From Bacillus pseudomycoides (GTDB lineage Bacteria > Bacillota > Bacilli > Bacillales > Bacillaceae_G): 64,000 nt of DNA. Below the pieces are notes generated by a model. That model ran no database searches. It was not told where the DNA came from and worked only from the letters and a program-made list of their open reading frames with translations. This document shows, piece after piece, positions 45,899-55,519 of the stretch; the stretch's first letter is position 1, and each line of letters starts with the position of its first letter. The DNA lies in NCBI RefSeq assembly GCF_022811845.1, contig NZ_CP064266.1, forward strand, positions 4,092,001 to 4,156,000. Reading direction: 5' to 3'. A program made the translations under genes and the position numbers.

Positions 45899-46327
45899 TT
45901 AAAATGTGTTATAAACTTGTTCACAGGTTGCGGCTGTTGGTTGAAAAAAACAGTGTTTTTTATAACGTCCTACAAAGGGCTGATTATACCATTGTTGAGG
46001 ACAATCGCCTGGTGGCCTAAAATACCACAAACTAAATTTCCCAGGCCAGTACCTCTCTCCATTAATAACTCGACGAGCTAAACGTTTTTCACTTTCTCTT
46101 GCTCTTTGATAGAAATAGCCATGCGTAACAGCTTCAAATGCATGTTCTTGGAAAATCATTTGTCTAATGGTACGAAGGTTTTTAAAGTCAGAACAATTTG
46201 CTCTTAGTCGGTTAATTCCTACATTTCCGACGAGTAACATACCCTGAGTTCCTTCTCCTTCGGCTTCTGCTCTGAGTAATCTTGCTAAAAGTGCAATATC
46301 TGCATCTGTAGCGTTAACAACTCCCAT
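45899..46327 (-). CDS. cwlJ: spore cortex-lytic hydrolase CwlJ
   Basis: The 142-residue product has the SleB/CwlJ hydrolase_2 domain: LLARLLRAEAEGEGTQGMLLVG (catalytic Glu region), VGINRL and YPGKFSLWYFRP-type end. Its length equals that of CwlJ. CwlJ is made in the mother cell, stored in the spore coat and triggered by Ca-dipicolinate to degrade cortex during germination. No GerQ gene is next to it; the group has two CwlJ paralogues, and this may be the second. Confidence 0.88.
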   Translation of the reverse strand: MGVVNATDADIALLARLLRAEAEGEGTQGMLLVGNVGINRLRANCSDFKNLRTIRQMIFQEHAFEAVTHGYFYQRARESEKRLARRVINGERYWPGKFSLWYFRPPGDCPQQWYNQPFVGRYKKHCFFQPTAATCEQVYNTF

Positions 46328-46453
46328 GACTCCACCTCCATTATATTTTTCCCTTTATAGTATTGTTTATTGATCAGGATAATGAGTTATTTAATATAGG
46401 TTGTTATGTTGTCAGCTCGGTATAAAAATAAGTATAAGTTGGGACAAATGTTT

Positions 46454-46610
46454 ATAAAGTGAAACTTTAATCAGTGGGGGTTTTCTTCATCCCCCACTGA
46501 TTATTAGTTGAACCAATCGGGCTTTTACGGACAGTCGATCTCCCACCTAACTTCTTTGCTTTTGCCGAATTTTGAGGTGGGAGTCTTACTGTCCGTTAAT
46601 GCGGGATAAA
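46454..46610. repeat. bcr1 repeat, copy 3
   Basis: The 157-base element is bounded by ATAAA on both sides and nearly identical to the copies at 9105 and 41132. Compensatory changes keep the second stem (GGACAGT with ACTGTCC instead of GGGCAGT with ACTGCCC), which supports selection for the fold. Confidence 0.88.
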
Positions 46611-47196
46611 AAATATTAAAAGTACAGTAACAATTTGTTTCTGTACTTTTTACTGGGATTATCTCCAAATATGGGGTATATGATAAAAATGCTGTGTAAA
46701 ACAATTTTTCATACATCCCGAAAGACAAACATTTTTTACTGATGGTGGAAGAGAAAAGCAATGGCTACATATATTAGAACATAAAAATAAAAGGTTATGA
46801 TGATACTCTACATATGGTCTCAAATTTTATCCCTCCAAATTGAGGACTATAGATTACTTTATTCTAAATAAGCACAAAAATTAGATTGTCCGTTATGAAT
46901 CAAGCGAATTTAATACATAAAAGTAGATATGGTCAATAAAACCTTTATTATTAGTTACTTGAAGGTGTAGGCACTTATTACTTAGACAACTATCTCTATT
47001 GGTTCCGTTGGCTTGAATTTGGGAAGGATTTAGCATTTGATAAACGAGTAGAGCAAATGCTTATTTCAGTGTGTCAAAAATCTAATCATACAACGGTTGA
47101 GATGATGACTAAAATTACTAATCATGTTTTTCACCTCTCTCAATTTAATCCCTCTTTTCTAAATTAATTTATATTGGACATGGTATCCTCTTCAAA
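46611..47196. other. gene-poor region between bcr1 and the kinase gene
   Basis: Apart from the transposase remnant at 46961-47166, I see no gene, clear promoter or terminator. The sequence at 46620-46960 looks like decayed noncoding DNA. Confidence 0.35.
46961..47166 (+). pseudogene. transposase C-terminal remnant
   Basis: The stretch reads without stops as a protein tail beginning EGVGTYYLDNYLYWFRWLEF. This resembles the end of ISXO2/IS1595-type transposases, where a YLxNYLxWFxxLE pattern follows the catalytic domain. The upstream part of the gene is not readable and no start codon is present. The family assignment is tentative. Confidence 0.5.
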
Positions 47197-48594
47197 TTAT
47201 CGTATGTTTAACTTTCGTAAACTCTTTTCCATATACATATAAAATTGTATTTCCTCTTTTATAATGGAGACACCATACTGAAAACCATGTCGCTCTAAAA
47301 TACTCTTTACAATCGCTAACCCTAATCCCGTTCCTGATATTTCTTTATTACGTGAAGCTTCTAATACATAAAATGGTTCCCAAATTTTTTCGATATCTGT
47401 ACTTACTTCAGGATCAATTCCATTTTGAATACTAAAATATACTCGATCATTTCTTTCTTCTAACACAATCTTAATTTTTTGATTTGTTGTATATTTTATC
47501 GCATTTGAAATTAAATTATTAAATACCATTTTCATTTTATCCAAATCTGCATAAATACTAGCATCTCTCGCACGACAATCTATTTGTAAATGTATACTTT
47601 TTGTGTGGAATTCAATTTCATGTTTATCAATTATACTTTTGATAAGGGGCCCTATCTGCACTTCTTCTTTTTGTAAGAAATCTCTTTCTAATTTCGAAAA
47701 ACGCAATAACTCTTCTATTAAATTTGATATGTGATCCGTTTGTTTAATGATCGTATCTAAATATGTCCCATCATCAAGGCCGTCTTTAATCCCCATAGAA
47801 TATGCCTGCACTAAAGCTATAGGTGTTTTTAATTCATGGGTAATATCCCCCATAAATCGCTTTAAATGTTCATTTTTATTCGTTAAATCTTGATGGGCTT
47901 CATATAATTTATCACTCATTATATTGATACTATTGGCTAAATCACCAATCTCATCATTTGTTTTTACATTTGTTTTCTTGAAATCAAGATGAGAAATATC
48001 TTCTGCAACATCGCTTAATTCTTTTAACGGTGTTGTAATCGTTTTTGATAATATCCATACAAGCACAATGACAAGAATGATTGCGAAACCAAAAATATAT
48101 ATATTAAAGGTATTCAGTATCTCAATTAGTTCGTTCGAGTGTGCAATAGATACTCCTACTAAAATTAACATTTCATTTTTCGAAATATAACTCGCAAAAA
48201 AGCTAGCCTTCAGTTTTTCTTGATCATATAGTTTATTTATTGTTCTAGATTCATTCACTTTCATTATTTCTGCTTTTGTAATCCAGAGTCTATTCAATGT
48301 CACTTTCTTTTTGATAAGCTCAGAACGTAATGATTCATTAATTTCATCTTCGGTATTTTTTATTGGCGTGTACACGATTGTTACGTTATTCTCATTTTCA
48401 ATTTGATTTATCGTATCTGTTAATTGTTCAACAGGCGAAGACTGAATTTGATTTGTAATTGCATTTAACTTTTCTCGCGTTTTGTATATATTATATTTCG
48501 GCAAAAAATAGTTCATGAACAACAATGAAATTGTAAAAATAAGAATAATCGTTAAAGAAATACTTAGAAACAGTTTTTTACCAAGCTTATTCAC
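47197..48594 (-). CDS. sensor histidine kinase
   Basis: The 465-residue product has a membrane helix at about 8-30, an extracellular sensor domain (30-160), a second helix (about 165-187), HAMP, and HisKA with the phospho-accepting His in GDITHELKTPIALV. HATPase_c follows (NLISNAIKYTT, GTGLGLAIVKSIL). It overlaps the response regulator gene by eight bases, so they form one two-component operon. The signal is unknown. The divergent gene at 49409 encodes a small secreted protein that might be a target or a sensor partner. Confidence 0.92.
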   Translation of the reverse strand: MNKLGKKLFLSISLTIILIFTISLLFMNYFLPKYNIYKTREKLNAITNQIQSSPVEQLTDTINQIENENNVTIVYTPIKNTEDEINESLRSELIKKKVTLNRLWITKAEIMKVNESRTINKLYDQEKLKASFFASYISKNEMLILVGVSIAHSNELIEILNTFNIYIFGFAIILVIVLVWILSKTITTPLKELSDVAEDISHLDFKKTNVKTNDEIGDLANSINIMSDKLYEAHQDLTNKNEHLKRFMGDITHELKTPIALVQAYSMGIKDGLDDGTYLDTIIKQTDHISNLIEELLRFSKLERDFLQKEEVQIGPLIKSIIDKHEIEFHTKSIHLQIDCRARDASIYADLDKMKMVFNNLISNAIKYTTNQKIKIVLEERNDRVYFSIQNGIDPEVSTDIEKIWEPFYVLEASRNKEISGTGLGLAIVKSILERHGFQYGVSIIKEEIQFYMYMEKSLRKLNIR

Positions 48595-49234
48595 GTGTAT
48601 CCTCCAAACTGTAACCTAAACCACGATGTGTTTTAATAACATCCTCACCAATTTTTTTTCGCACTCTTCTAACATGTGTATCCACTGTTCGCTCATCTCC
48701 GAAATAGTCAAAGCCCCATACGATATCTAGTAACTTTTTACGTGTTAATATTGTACCTTTGTGATTTAAAAAACATTTTATTAATTCTAACTCCGTTTTC
48801 GTGATTTCTAATTCTTTATCATTTTTATATACTTTGCTTTTCGTTACATCTATTTTAAGATTTTGAACTTGTATAACTTCATCTTGATTTAGTAGCTTTT
48901 TAGCTCGTGTAAGTAAAATACCCGGATGAAATGGCTTTTTCACATATTCATCCGCCCCGCTCTGCAAAGCAGCAAGTTCATCTTCATTTTCACTTTTAGC
49001 AGTAAGCATCAATACCTTTACGCTCGAATTCTTTTTTATTTCCTGACATACAGTGATCCCATTCTTTTTTGGCATCATCCAATCTAAAATTGCTAAATCA
49101 ATTTTTTCTTTATAAAATATTTCAAGCGCTTCGTCTCCATCCTTTGCTAGGAGAACTTGGAAGCCTTCTTTCTCAAAATAGGCTTTTAAAATTTTAAGCA
49201 TATCTTGCTCATCATCTGCGATTAATACTCTCAC
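48587..49234 (-). CDS. OmpR-family response regulator
   Basis: The 215-residue product has a receiver domain (about 1-115; acidic pocket IADDEQD, phospho-accepting Asp in LAILDWMMP, Lys in YVKKPFHP). A C-terminal winged helix follows (about 125-215; FGDERTVDTHVRRVRKKIG). It is the partner of the downstream kinase. Its regulon is unknown. Confidence 0.93.
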   Translation of the reverse strand: MRVLIADDEQDMLKILKAYFEKEGFQVLLAKDGDEALEIFYKEKIDLAILDWMMPKKNGITVCQEIKKNSSVKVLMLTAKSENEDELAALQSGADEYVKKPFHPGILLTRAKKLLNQDEVIQVQNLKIDVTKSKVYKNDKELEITKTELELIKCFLNHKGTILTRKKLLDIVWGFDYFGDERTVDTHVRRVRKKIGEDVIKTHRGLGYSLEDTRE

Positions 49235-49408
49235 GCGTACCTTCCTCCATTAACGATCTATATGTGCCTTATAAATTGTAATCATTTTCATAACAAAGTA
49301 AACTGAATTTCTTATTTTACTTTGTTATGGTACAACATTTTTGTTACACGAATGTGACAAAAAATATTTATAGGATTTGAGGGAATAGTAAATATGAGGT
49401 GTTGTCCC

Positions 49409-49825
49409 ATGTTAAAAAAAATAGGATTCATTTTTTTGTTTTCATTTTTATTATCAGCAAATGTTTTCGCAGAAACAAATAAACAAATTGAAGTTTTTGA
49501 TTGTCAAAAGGAGATGGTCGTGCAAAAACAATCCCTAGACATAGAAATTCAAAAAGAGGCAATACAATATGCAAAATCCATTACTGGAGCATTTAAAAAC
49601 CTAAACGTTGTCCCTAAAACTGGCCATATGATAAAAATCCCTTTATCTAAACCAGTTACCATTACAAATCAATGGATTCATACAACAATAGATGAAGTTC
49701 TTGTACTTCTTCCACTTAACGAAAAACCTTATATCATGATTTATGATGATGAAAACAATCCACACTTTTATTATGTACAAGGTCAACCTGAACATTTATT
49801 GAAGCATTTAAAAGTAAAGTCATAA
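49409..49825 (+). CDS. secreted hypothetical protein
   Basis: ATG 49409 is chosen because AGGTG lies ten bases upstream and the residues that follow, MLKKIGFIFLFSFLLSANVFA, split as basic end plus hydrophobic core, form a clear signal peptide. The mature 118 residues have no recognised domain. The gene is divergent from the two-component operon, so it may be regulated by it. A bidirectional terminator follows. Confidence 0.7.
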   Translation: MLKKIGFIFLFSFLLSANVFAETNKQIEVFDCQKEMVVQKQSLDIEIQKEAIQYAKSITGAFKNLNVVPKTGHMIKIPLSKPVTITNQWIHTTIDEVLVLLPLNEKPYIMIYDDENNPHFYYVQGQPEHLLKHLKVKS

Positions 49826-49830
49826 TTACT

Positions 49831-49883
49831 TATAAAGAAAAAGATTCCATAAAATTACGCCTTATGGAATCTTTTTCTTTATA
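49831..49883. terminator. bidirectional terminator
   Basis: TATAAAGAAAAAGATTCCAT pairs with ATGGAATCTTTTTCTTTATA. It serves both the secreted protein gene and the convergent GNAT gene. Confidence 0.9.
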
Positions 49884-50334
49884 ATCTTAAATAATGAGTT
49901 GATCCTTGATACCTTTCACTTTTCATAAATCCATTTGAAATATAAAATTGACTAGCTTGTTTTGTATCAGTATACAGAACGACAATTTGAAAATGCTCTT
50001 TTGCATCAGATAGTATCCTCTTTAATAATAAGTTTCCTATCCCTTTCCTACGACATTCTTTGGAAATATAAAACCTTCTTAATCGTCCAATTGCTTTAGC
50101 TTTCGTATACGGATCTTGATTTATGCCACCAATTCCGATAAGAACTTCACCTTGAAAAACGCCATACAAGTATTCCCCATTCTTATTAAATGTATTTGTT
50201 TTATTTCTGTATTCATTCACTAATTTTATAAGAAAGTTATATCCTTCTTTTTCACTTGCTTCCACAAGATGAGTGATATCAACTTGTGATAGGCTTTCAA
50301 TTTGTTTCAATTGAAAATTCCACATCTCCATCAC
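49879..50334 (-). CDS. GNAT N-acetyltransferase
   Basis: The 151-residue product has a standard GNAT domain: YGVFQGEVLIGIGG, the acetyl-CoA loop ISKECRRKGIGNLLLKRIL (RxxGIG) and ASQFYISNGF. The substrate is unknown. The GATGGAGATG region precedes the start. Confidence 0.85.
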   Translation of the reverse strand: MMEMWNFQLKQIESLSQVDITHLVEASEKEGYNFLIKLVNEYRNKTNTFNKNGEYLYGVFQGEVLIGIGGINQDPYTKAKAIGRLRRFYISKECRRKGIGNLLLKRILSDAKEHFQIVVLYTDTKQASQFYISNGFMKSERYQGSTHYLRL

Positions 50335-50356
50335 CTACCAATAATATGTAATACTA

Positions 50357-50394
50357 CAAAAAAGGACTTTCTCATTTAAAAGAAGTCCTTTTTT
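50357..50394 (-). terminator. terminator of nucleosidase gene
   Basis: AAAAAAGGACTTTCT pairs with AGAAGTCCTTTTTT and lies nine bases after the stop at 50403. Confidence 0.8.
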
Positions 50395-50402
50395 CATTCC
50401 TA

Positions 50403-51105
50403 TCACACTACTATATTACTTTTCATATTCTTAATCATCTCAATAATAACCCTTGAAGATTGATTCGCTGCGACTTTTGCAAAGTTTTCATATGATATAG
50501 TGGCTTCATCATCTGCAGTATCAGAAATACATCGAATGACAAGAAATGGTATATCATTTATATATGCAACATGACCAATTGCCGCATCTTCCATCTCTAC
50601 ACAATGCGGCGTATATTCAGCAATTAATTTCTCTTTCAGCTGCACATCTTCAACAAAGCATTCTCCACTAACAATTCCTCCCTCAAAAAAGGTTCCTTTC
50701 AGTCCAATTGTATTACATGATTTTAATGCAAGTTCCCTCAATTCTTTATTTGCAATGAACGTTTCTTGAAATGGAAATAAATTCTTCATTTGTCCTTTAT
50801 CTACATCATGATGTGTAACATTTGTGGAAATCACGAGATCTCCAACTTTAATACCTGAATGTAATCCACCTGCGACACCTGTATTTATAATACAATCTAC
50901 TTCGAATTTGTTTATTAAAATTTGCGTGCATGAAGCTGCATTCACCTTTCCAACCCCACATCGCGTAAGAATAATTTCTTTATCCATGAAAATCCCTCGA
51001 TAAAAAGGCATTTTAGCAATCGTAAATTCTTCGTGAATCTCTAGTTTTTCTAAAAGCAAGTCTATTTCAATTTGCATAGCTCCGATAATTACAATTTTTT
51101 TCCAT
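50403..51105 (-). pseudogene. 5'-methylthioadenosine/S-adenosylhomocysteine nucleosidase-like, start frameshifted
   Basis: The body (224 residues from ATG 51077) is a purine nucleosidase/phosphorylase-1 protein. It shows GVGKVNAASCTQ, INTGVAGGLHSGIKVGDLVIST and the end motif CISDTADDEATISYENF, with MEDAA carrying the catalytic Glu region. The normal N-terminus, KIVIIGAMQIEI, is out of frame. An ATG at about 51101 with GAGGT upstream is followed by seven As, where six would restore the frame. The protein may be made only by slippage, or from the internal ATG without its first strand, or the base is a sequence error. Confidence 0.8.
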
Positions 51106-51154
51106 TTGCCGTCTACCTCTTCTCGATTATAGATGATGTTTCTATTATAAAAAG

Positions 51155-51907
51155 TTAATGAACACTTTTTCTGACTCTCTCAGCCATTACTGATACTAAA
51201 AATTTCGGAAGTATCAACTGTCGTTTTATTCTTTTAGGTTGTGTTACTAACCTATATAACCATTCTGTACCAGTATCCCTCATTAGTTTTGGAGCTCGTT
51301 TTACCGTGCCGGATAAAATATCAATCATACCTCCAATGCCAATAGATAAAGGTACGTTTAATTTTTGAAGATTTTCATAGATGAATACCTCTTGCTTAGG
51401 AGATCCTAACCCTACCAATAGTAAGTGTGGTTCAAATTTTTGAATTCGAAATTTGGCTTCTTCTATCTGCTCATTTTTGACAAAGCCATGCTGTCCTTCG
51501 AAAGTAGCGTGTGGAAAACGCATTTTTAAATTTCCTAACGCTTTCTCATTACTTTCTGGTGCAGCACCAAAAAGAAATACCCGGTATCCCTCTTGATTAC
51601 AATACTCTATTAAATCATGAGTCAAATCCGCACCGGTAACACGCTCTTTCAATTTTCCCTTTAAAATTTTAGAACCAAGTACCACACCTATTCCATCAGC
51701 TGTTATTAAGTCAGCGGATAGCAAAATATTTTTAAAACGCACAGATTCATCTGAAGTTTCTTTAGCAGACATCACAATTTCAGGATTCGCTGTAACAATA
51801 AACTTTGGTTTATTTTCCTTTTCAGATAACCAATTTTTTAATAAACTTATTACTCTCTTATACTCTAAGCTGCAAAATGGTATACCTTTTATGTACTGTT
51901 GTTCCAT
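51155..51907 (-). CDS. WecG/TagA/CpsF family glycosyltransferase
   Basis: The 250-residue product has the family signature: FIVTANPEIVMSAKE, ITADGIGVVLGSK, VTGADL, RVFLFGAAPESNEKA and LGSPKQEVFI. TagA-type enzymes add N-acetylmannosamine to an undecaprenyl-linked GlcNAc in wall teichoic acid or similar polymer synthesis, on the inner face of the membrane. No tag cluster is adjacent. It may serve a secondary cell-wall polymer. Confidence 0.9.
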   Translation of the reverse strand: MEQQYIKGIPFCSLEYKRVISLLKNWLSEKENKPKFIVTANPEIVMSAKETSDESVRFKNILLSADLITADGIGVVLGSKILKGKLKERVTGADLTHDLIEYCNQEGYRVFLFGAAPESNEKALGNLKMRFPHATFEGQHGFVKNEQIEEAKFRIQKFEPHLLLVGLGSPKQEVFIYENLQKLNVPLSIGIGGMIDILSGTVKRAPKLMRDTGTEWLYRLVTQPKRIKRQLILPKFLVSVMAERVRKSVH

Positions 51908-51951
51908 TTCTTACATACACTTCCCCCATGTGTTCTCTTATAGTAAATGAC

Positions 51952-53592
51952 TTAAACTTCCTCTTTTACAAGCTGTAAATACTCATCAATATCCTTATTT
52001 ATTTGAAGCAATGATTTCTCCCAAAACTCATTATCAGCAAGGTCGATGTGAAAATATTTTTCTACCAATTCTTCGACTGGACGCTTTCCAGTCTCATATA
52101 AGAATTTTTTGTATTTGGAATGAAACTCACTTCGATCTTGTTTTGCCATTTCCAGTAATCCTAAACTTAGTAGATAACCAAATGTATATGGATAGTTGTA
52201 AAAAGGAACATTCGCTGTATAAAATTGAACATATTTCATCCAAACAAAAGGTTGATATTCTGTTAGACAATTTCCATAAGCTGCTTTTTGTGAAAGTATA
52301 GATAATCTCTCTAATTCATCCGCACTTAAAGATCCCTTTTTACTTTCTTCATAAAATGTTTCCTCGAATTGAAATGAAGCTCGAATGGCCATTACATAAT
52401 TAAAGCTATTTCTAATTTTCCAACTAAGTAATGACTTTTTCAGTTTTCCACTCTCTGCTGTTTTAACTAAGTAATCTATAAGTACCATTTCAAAGAAAAT
52501 GGATGCTGATTCAGCCATACTCATTGGAAGATAATCATCCAAAAATGCCGTAGACTGCTCATCGCTCATTACATAAAAATGCCATGCATGTCCTAATTCA
52601 TGAGCTAATATTCTTACACTATCAATTGTTCCATCATACCTTAATGAAATTCGAGATTCTCCTTCACTTAAAAAAGGAGCGCAAAATCCACTAGGTGGCT
52701 TATTATCCCTTGGTTCTGCATCTACCCATCCATTTGTAATCGCCTGCAATGCAAATCGTGCTAACTCTTCATCAATATCCTTTAAGGCATCATATATATT
52801 CTCTATCGCTACTGAAAAAGGAATTTCGATCTGTTCAGTTTCTTCTGATGTCATAAATTCATGCCATGTATATGTTTCTTTACTATTTTTATGAAAATCT
52901 AAAACACTTGATAACTTTTCAAGGTTCTGTTCAATGGCATTCCACATTTCCAATAATGCATTTTTAGAAATCCCGTTTACTTGAAGAGATTGTGACAATA
53001 CCTCCTTTTCTTGTAACAGATTACTTTTTAGATTACGTAATCTACCCATTTGATTAAGCACGCTAGCAAATACATTTTTCTCCTTTTCCAATGTCTCTGT
53101 AAGAGAAGAAAATACTGCTAATCTTTCATAATGAGTTTCAGCATTCATCGCAAGATAATTTGCTTTTCCAAATGAGATTACCTCGTTATCATTATGTATT
53201 TCTAATCTATTTCGTAATTGTATGTACATGTCTTCCCAGGCTTTTAATTCGTTGTCTACAAAGCTGATACTTTGATTTTCAGAGAAGTTACTTTTTTCAT
53301 GATTCGATTCTTGTAGTAATATACGAACTTCTGTTTTCAAATTATTTATTTTTGTATGTGGTAATGCAACTGTAGATTCACCTACTTGTTCAGTAGAAAG
53401 ACAGTAAAAGTAATACTCCGCCTTTTCAATTCTTTGTATAATTCTTGAAAGAATTTCTGAATTTCTATCTTCTTTATATGTTTCTATTAATTGCTCTATC
53501 ATCTCTATTTCTGTAGAAAACATAGGGTCTTTTTCTTTAGGATATAATCTTTCTAAATCCCATCGAGTTGGATGGTTGATAATTTGATTCAT
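51952..53592 (-). CDS. M3 family oligoendopeptidase (PepF-like)
   Basis: The 546-residue zinc metallopeptidase has HELGHAWHFY, which holds HExxH with the catalytic Glu. The third ligand Glu is in SMAESASIFFEM. The N-terminal half is helical, as in PepF. It degrades short peptides in the cytoplasm. It lies 40 bases upstream of the TagA-like gene on the same strand. The family's usual length is about 560-600, so this is near complete. Confidence 0.9.
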   Translation of the reverse strand: MNQIINHPTRWDLERLYPKEKDPMFSTEIEMIEQLIETYKEDRNSEILSRIIQRIEKAEYYFYCLSTEQVGESTVALPHTKINNLKTEVRILLQESNHEKSNFSENQSISFVDNELKAWEDMYIQLRNRLEIHNDNEVISFGKANYLAMNAETHYERLAVFSSLTETLEKEKNVFASVLNQMGRLRNLKSNLLQEKEVLSQSLQVNGISKNALLEMWNAIEQNLEKLSSVLDFHKNSKETYTWHEFMTSEETEQIEIPFSVAIENIYDALKDIDEELARFALQAITNGWVDAEPRDNKPPSGFCAPFLSEGESRISLRYDGTIDSVRILAHELGHAWHFYVMSDEQSTAFLDDYLPMSMAESASIFFEMVLIDYLVKTAESGKLKKSLLSWKIRNSFNYVMAIRASFQFEETFYEESKKGSLSADELERLSILSQKAAYGNCLTEYQPFVWMKYVQFYTANVPFYNYPYTFGYLLSLGLLEMAKQDRSEFHSKYKKFLYETGKRPVEELVEKYFHIDLADNEFWEKSLLQINKDIDEYLQLVKEEV

Positions 53593-53764
53593 TTTATAGC
53601 CTCCCGTTTTTACAGATAGTTACAATAACGTGTTCATTAGGTAATTATATACGAATTATCATTATTTTTACATCTTGAAATATTCTAACTTTTCAAAAGG
53701 GACTCTATCAGTAGTTTTACAAACTTCTTTTCACCCATCCTGTACAGACCAATTATGGTAGCAT

Positions 53765-53797
53765 AAAAAGGGATTGATCATAATAATCAATCCCCTT
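53765..53797 (-). terminator. terminator beyond the nuclease 3' remnant
   Basis: AAGGGATTGAT pairs with ATCAATCCCCTT around a short loop. It lies just after the duplicated nuclease end. Confidence 0.6.
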
Positions 53798-53829
53798 ACT
53801 TTGCCAAAGTTATTTATACAAAAAACTGA

Positions 53830-53985
53830 TTTATTTCCAAATTTTATTTACCCATTCAGGATGATCAATAAATGGATTACGGTTATGCTGATATTTTGTA
53901 AAAATAATTTCATTACGCTTTCGCTCAAAATCATCGACAGGGTTTTGTTCATTCCATTTTAATAAGACAGATAGTTATCCCATAT
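53830..53985 (-). pseudogene. duplicated 3' end of the endonuclease gene
   Basis: About 155 bases repeat the last part of the nuclease gene at 57558-57720 with few changes. It reads SVLLKWNEQ-PVD, then EIIFTKYQHNRNPFIDHPEW and a stop. No upstream part of the nuclease is present; the identity breaks near 53985 at CCATATATGG. Together with the full gene it forms a direct repeat flanking the ABC cassette. Confidence 0.9.
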
Positions 53986-54025
53986 ATGGGATAATACCAA
54001 GCTTCTCTAAGATCAAACTCTCATT

Positions 54026-54762
54026 TTAAACTGTCTTTCTCAATGATTTTACATAACGTACTGTAATTAAAATCATACCAATGGTAAATGCAACTATTGA
54101 TACCAATAATATAGCTATAGATAATATACTTTGATCAACCAATTCTATAGACTTGAATGGTAAAGACCATATATATCCAAATCCCCACTTTGCTTCTGAA
54201 AAAGAAATAAACCGATTAAAGATAGGATTATATTAACAAATGTAAAAGTGATAGATGTTTTTATAAATAAGAATAATAGGAGTTGCACTGTTATAAGTGG
54301 AAATGTCGCAACGACAGAAAGTAAAAATACTTTAATCATGAATAATAAAGGAAATGGATCTGTAAAATCAAAGTACATTCCAAATAAATATAAGCTTATT
54401 AAAACTATTAAGTGTAGTGCAGAAAATAATAATACACTAGATACAACTTTAGATAAAACAATTTTAAAATTAGTATTTGGAGATAGATGCATTATTTTCC
54501 AATTGGTTTTGTTTTCAAACTGACACAAGAAGGCTGTTACCATCCCTGAAATGACAGGGAGAAAAAAACCAACATAGAAAAAAGATATTAACATCCATAC
54601 GCCCATCCAATCATTATCCAAACCATGATTATACTTTCCTACTACGTATTTAGTATACATAATCATTGAATATATAATCGGAAAAAGTGCTAGGATGAAT
54701 AACGTAATTTGTTGCGGGTGTTTTCTTATCTTTATCCAATCAGAATAAATTAAATTTATCAT
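54026..54762 (-). pseudogene. ABC exporter permease 2, frameshifted
   Basis: The open part (54145-54762, 205 residues) starts MINLIYSDWIKIRKHPQQ and has about five membrane helices, as in ABC-2 permeases of lantibiotic/bacitracin type exporters. Near 54225 the frame is lost. The alternate frame continues GYIWSLPFKSIELVDQSIL and a last helix to a stop at 54026, which would give about 245 residues. A single-base indel is the likely cause. Confidence 0.8.
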
Positions 54763-54777
54763 TTGAAATCTCCTTTG

Positions 54778-55519
54778 TTAGTTTTTATTATTCATTTTAA
54801 TAAATAAGATGTATCCAATTCCTAAAATAAGAATAGTAATAGGAATTCCTGCAAGCATGTACCATTTATCGTATGACCATAATGTATTAAAAACATCTAG
54901 ATTATTCACATAATTGATTGGAAAATATAAGATTTGATATGAAATAGGAAACCACCAAAGCTTTGCTGAACTTAATATATCGCCGAAAAGATACGAAGCT
55001 AGAGCTAGTGCAACGATCACTGATTGATTCGATAAATTAATGGATATAATGAACGCCAAAGCGCAAAATGGAATGCTAATAAGAAATGGATATAACGTAA
55101 AAACAAACACATGCTGCATTGAAACCATATCTAAAGAAATACCTAAACATGGAAGTAACAACACTGTACAAATCATATGTATTACGGTTGTAATAATAAG
55201 AGCAACCATAACAACAAGGAATTTATTTACATACACACTAAGTTTCTGTACTGGATACGTAAATGTTCTTTTCCACGTAGAATTTTTATATTCGACATTG
55301 TTTACACTAGCTATAATAAACACAATAAAAAGTTTAAGATGTATTTTAACAGTTGCAAATTTATACCGAATATAGTTTCTAATTTAATAGTATGAGAATT
55401 ACTATAGTAATTTAATCCAACAAATTCACCTAATGCAAGTATAATAGGTCCTAAGATAACCAAAACCAAAAATGACTTTTTCTATATTTTATATACTCAG
55501 TGGCTAATACATTTCTCAT
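54778..55519 (-). pseudogene. ABC exporter permease 1, frameshifted
   Basis: The gene should start at ATG 55519 (MRNVLATEYIKYRKSHFW), overlapping the restored end of the ATPase gene. It loses frame near 55450 and again near 55340. The open remainder (54778-55323) has four or five helices and the typical ABC-2 segment STWKRTFTYPVQKLSVYVNKF. At least two indels make a functional protein unlikely. Confidence 0.8.
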
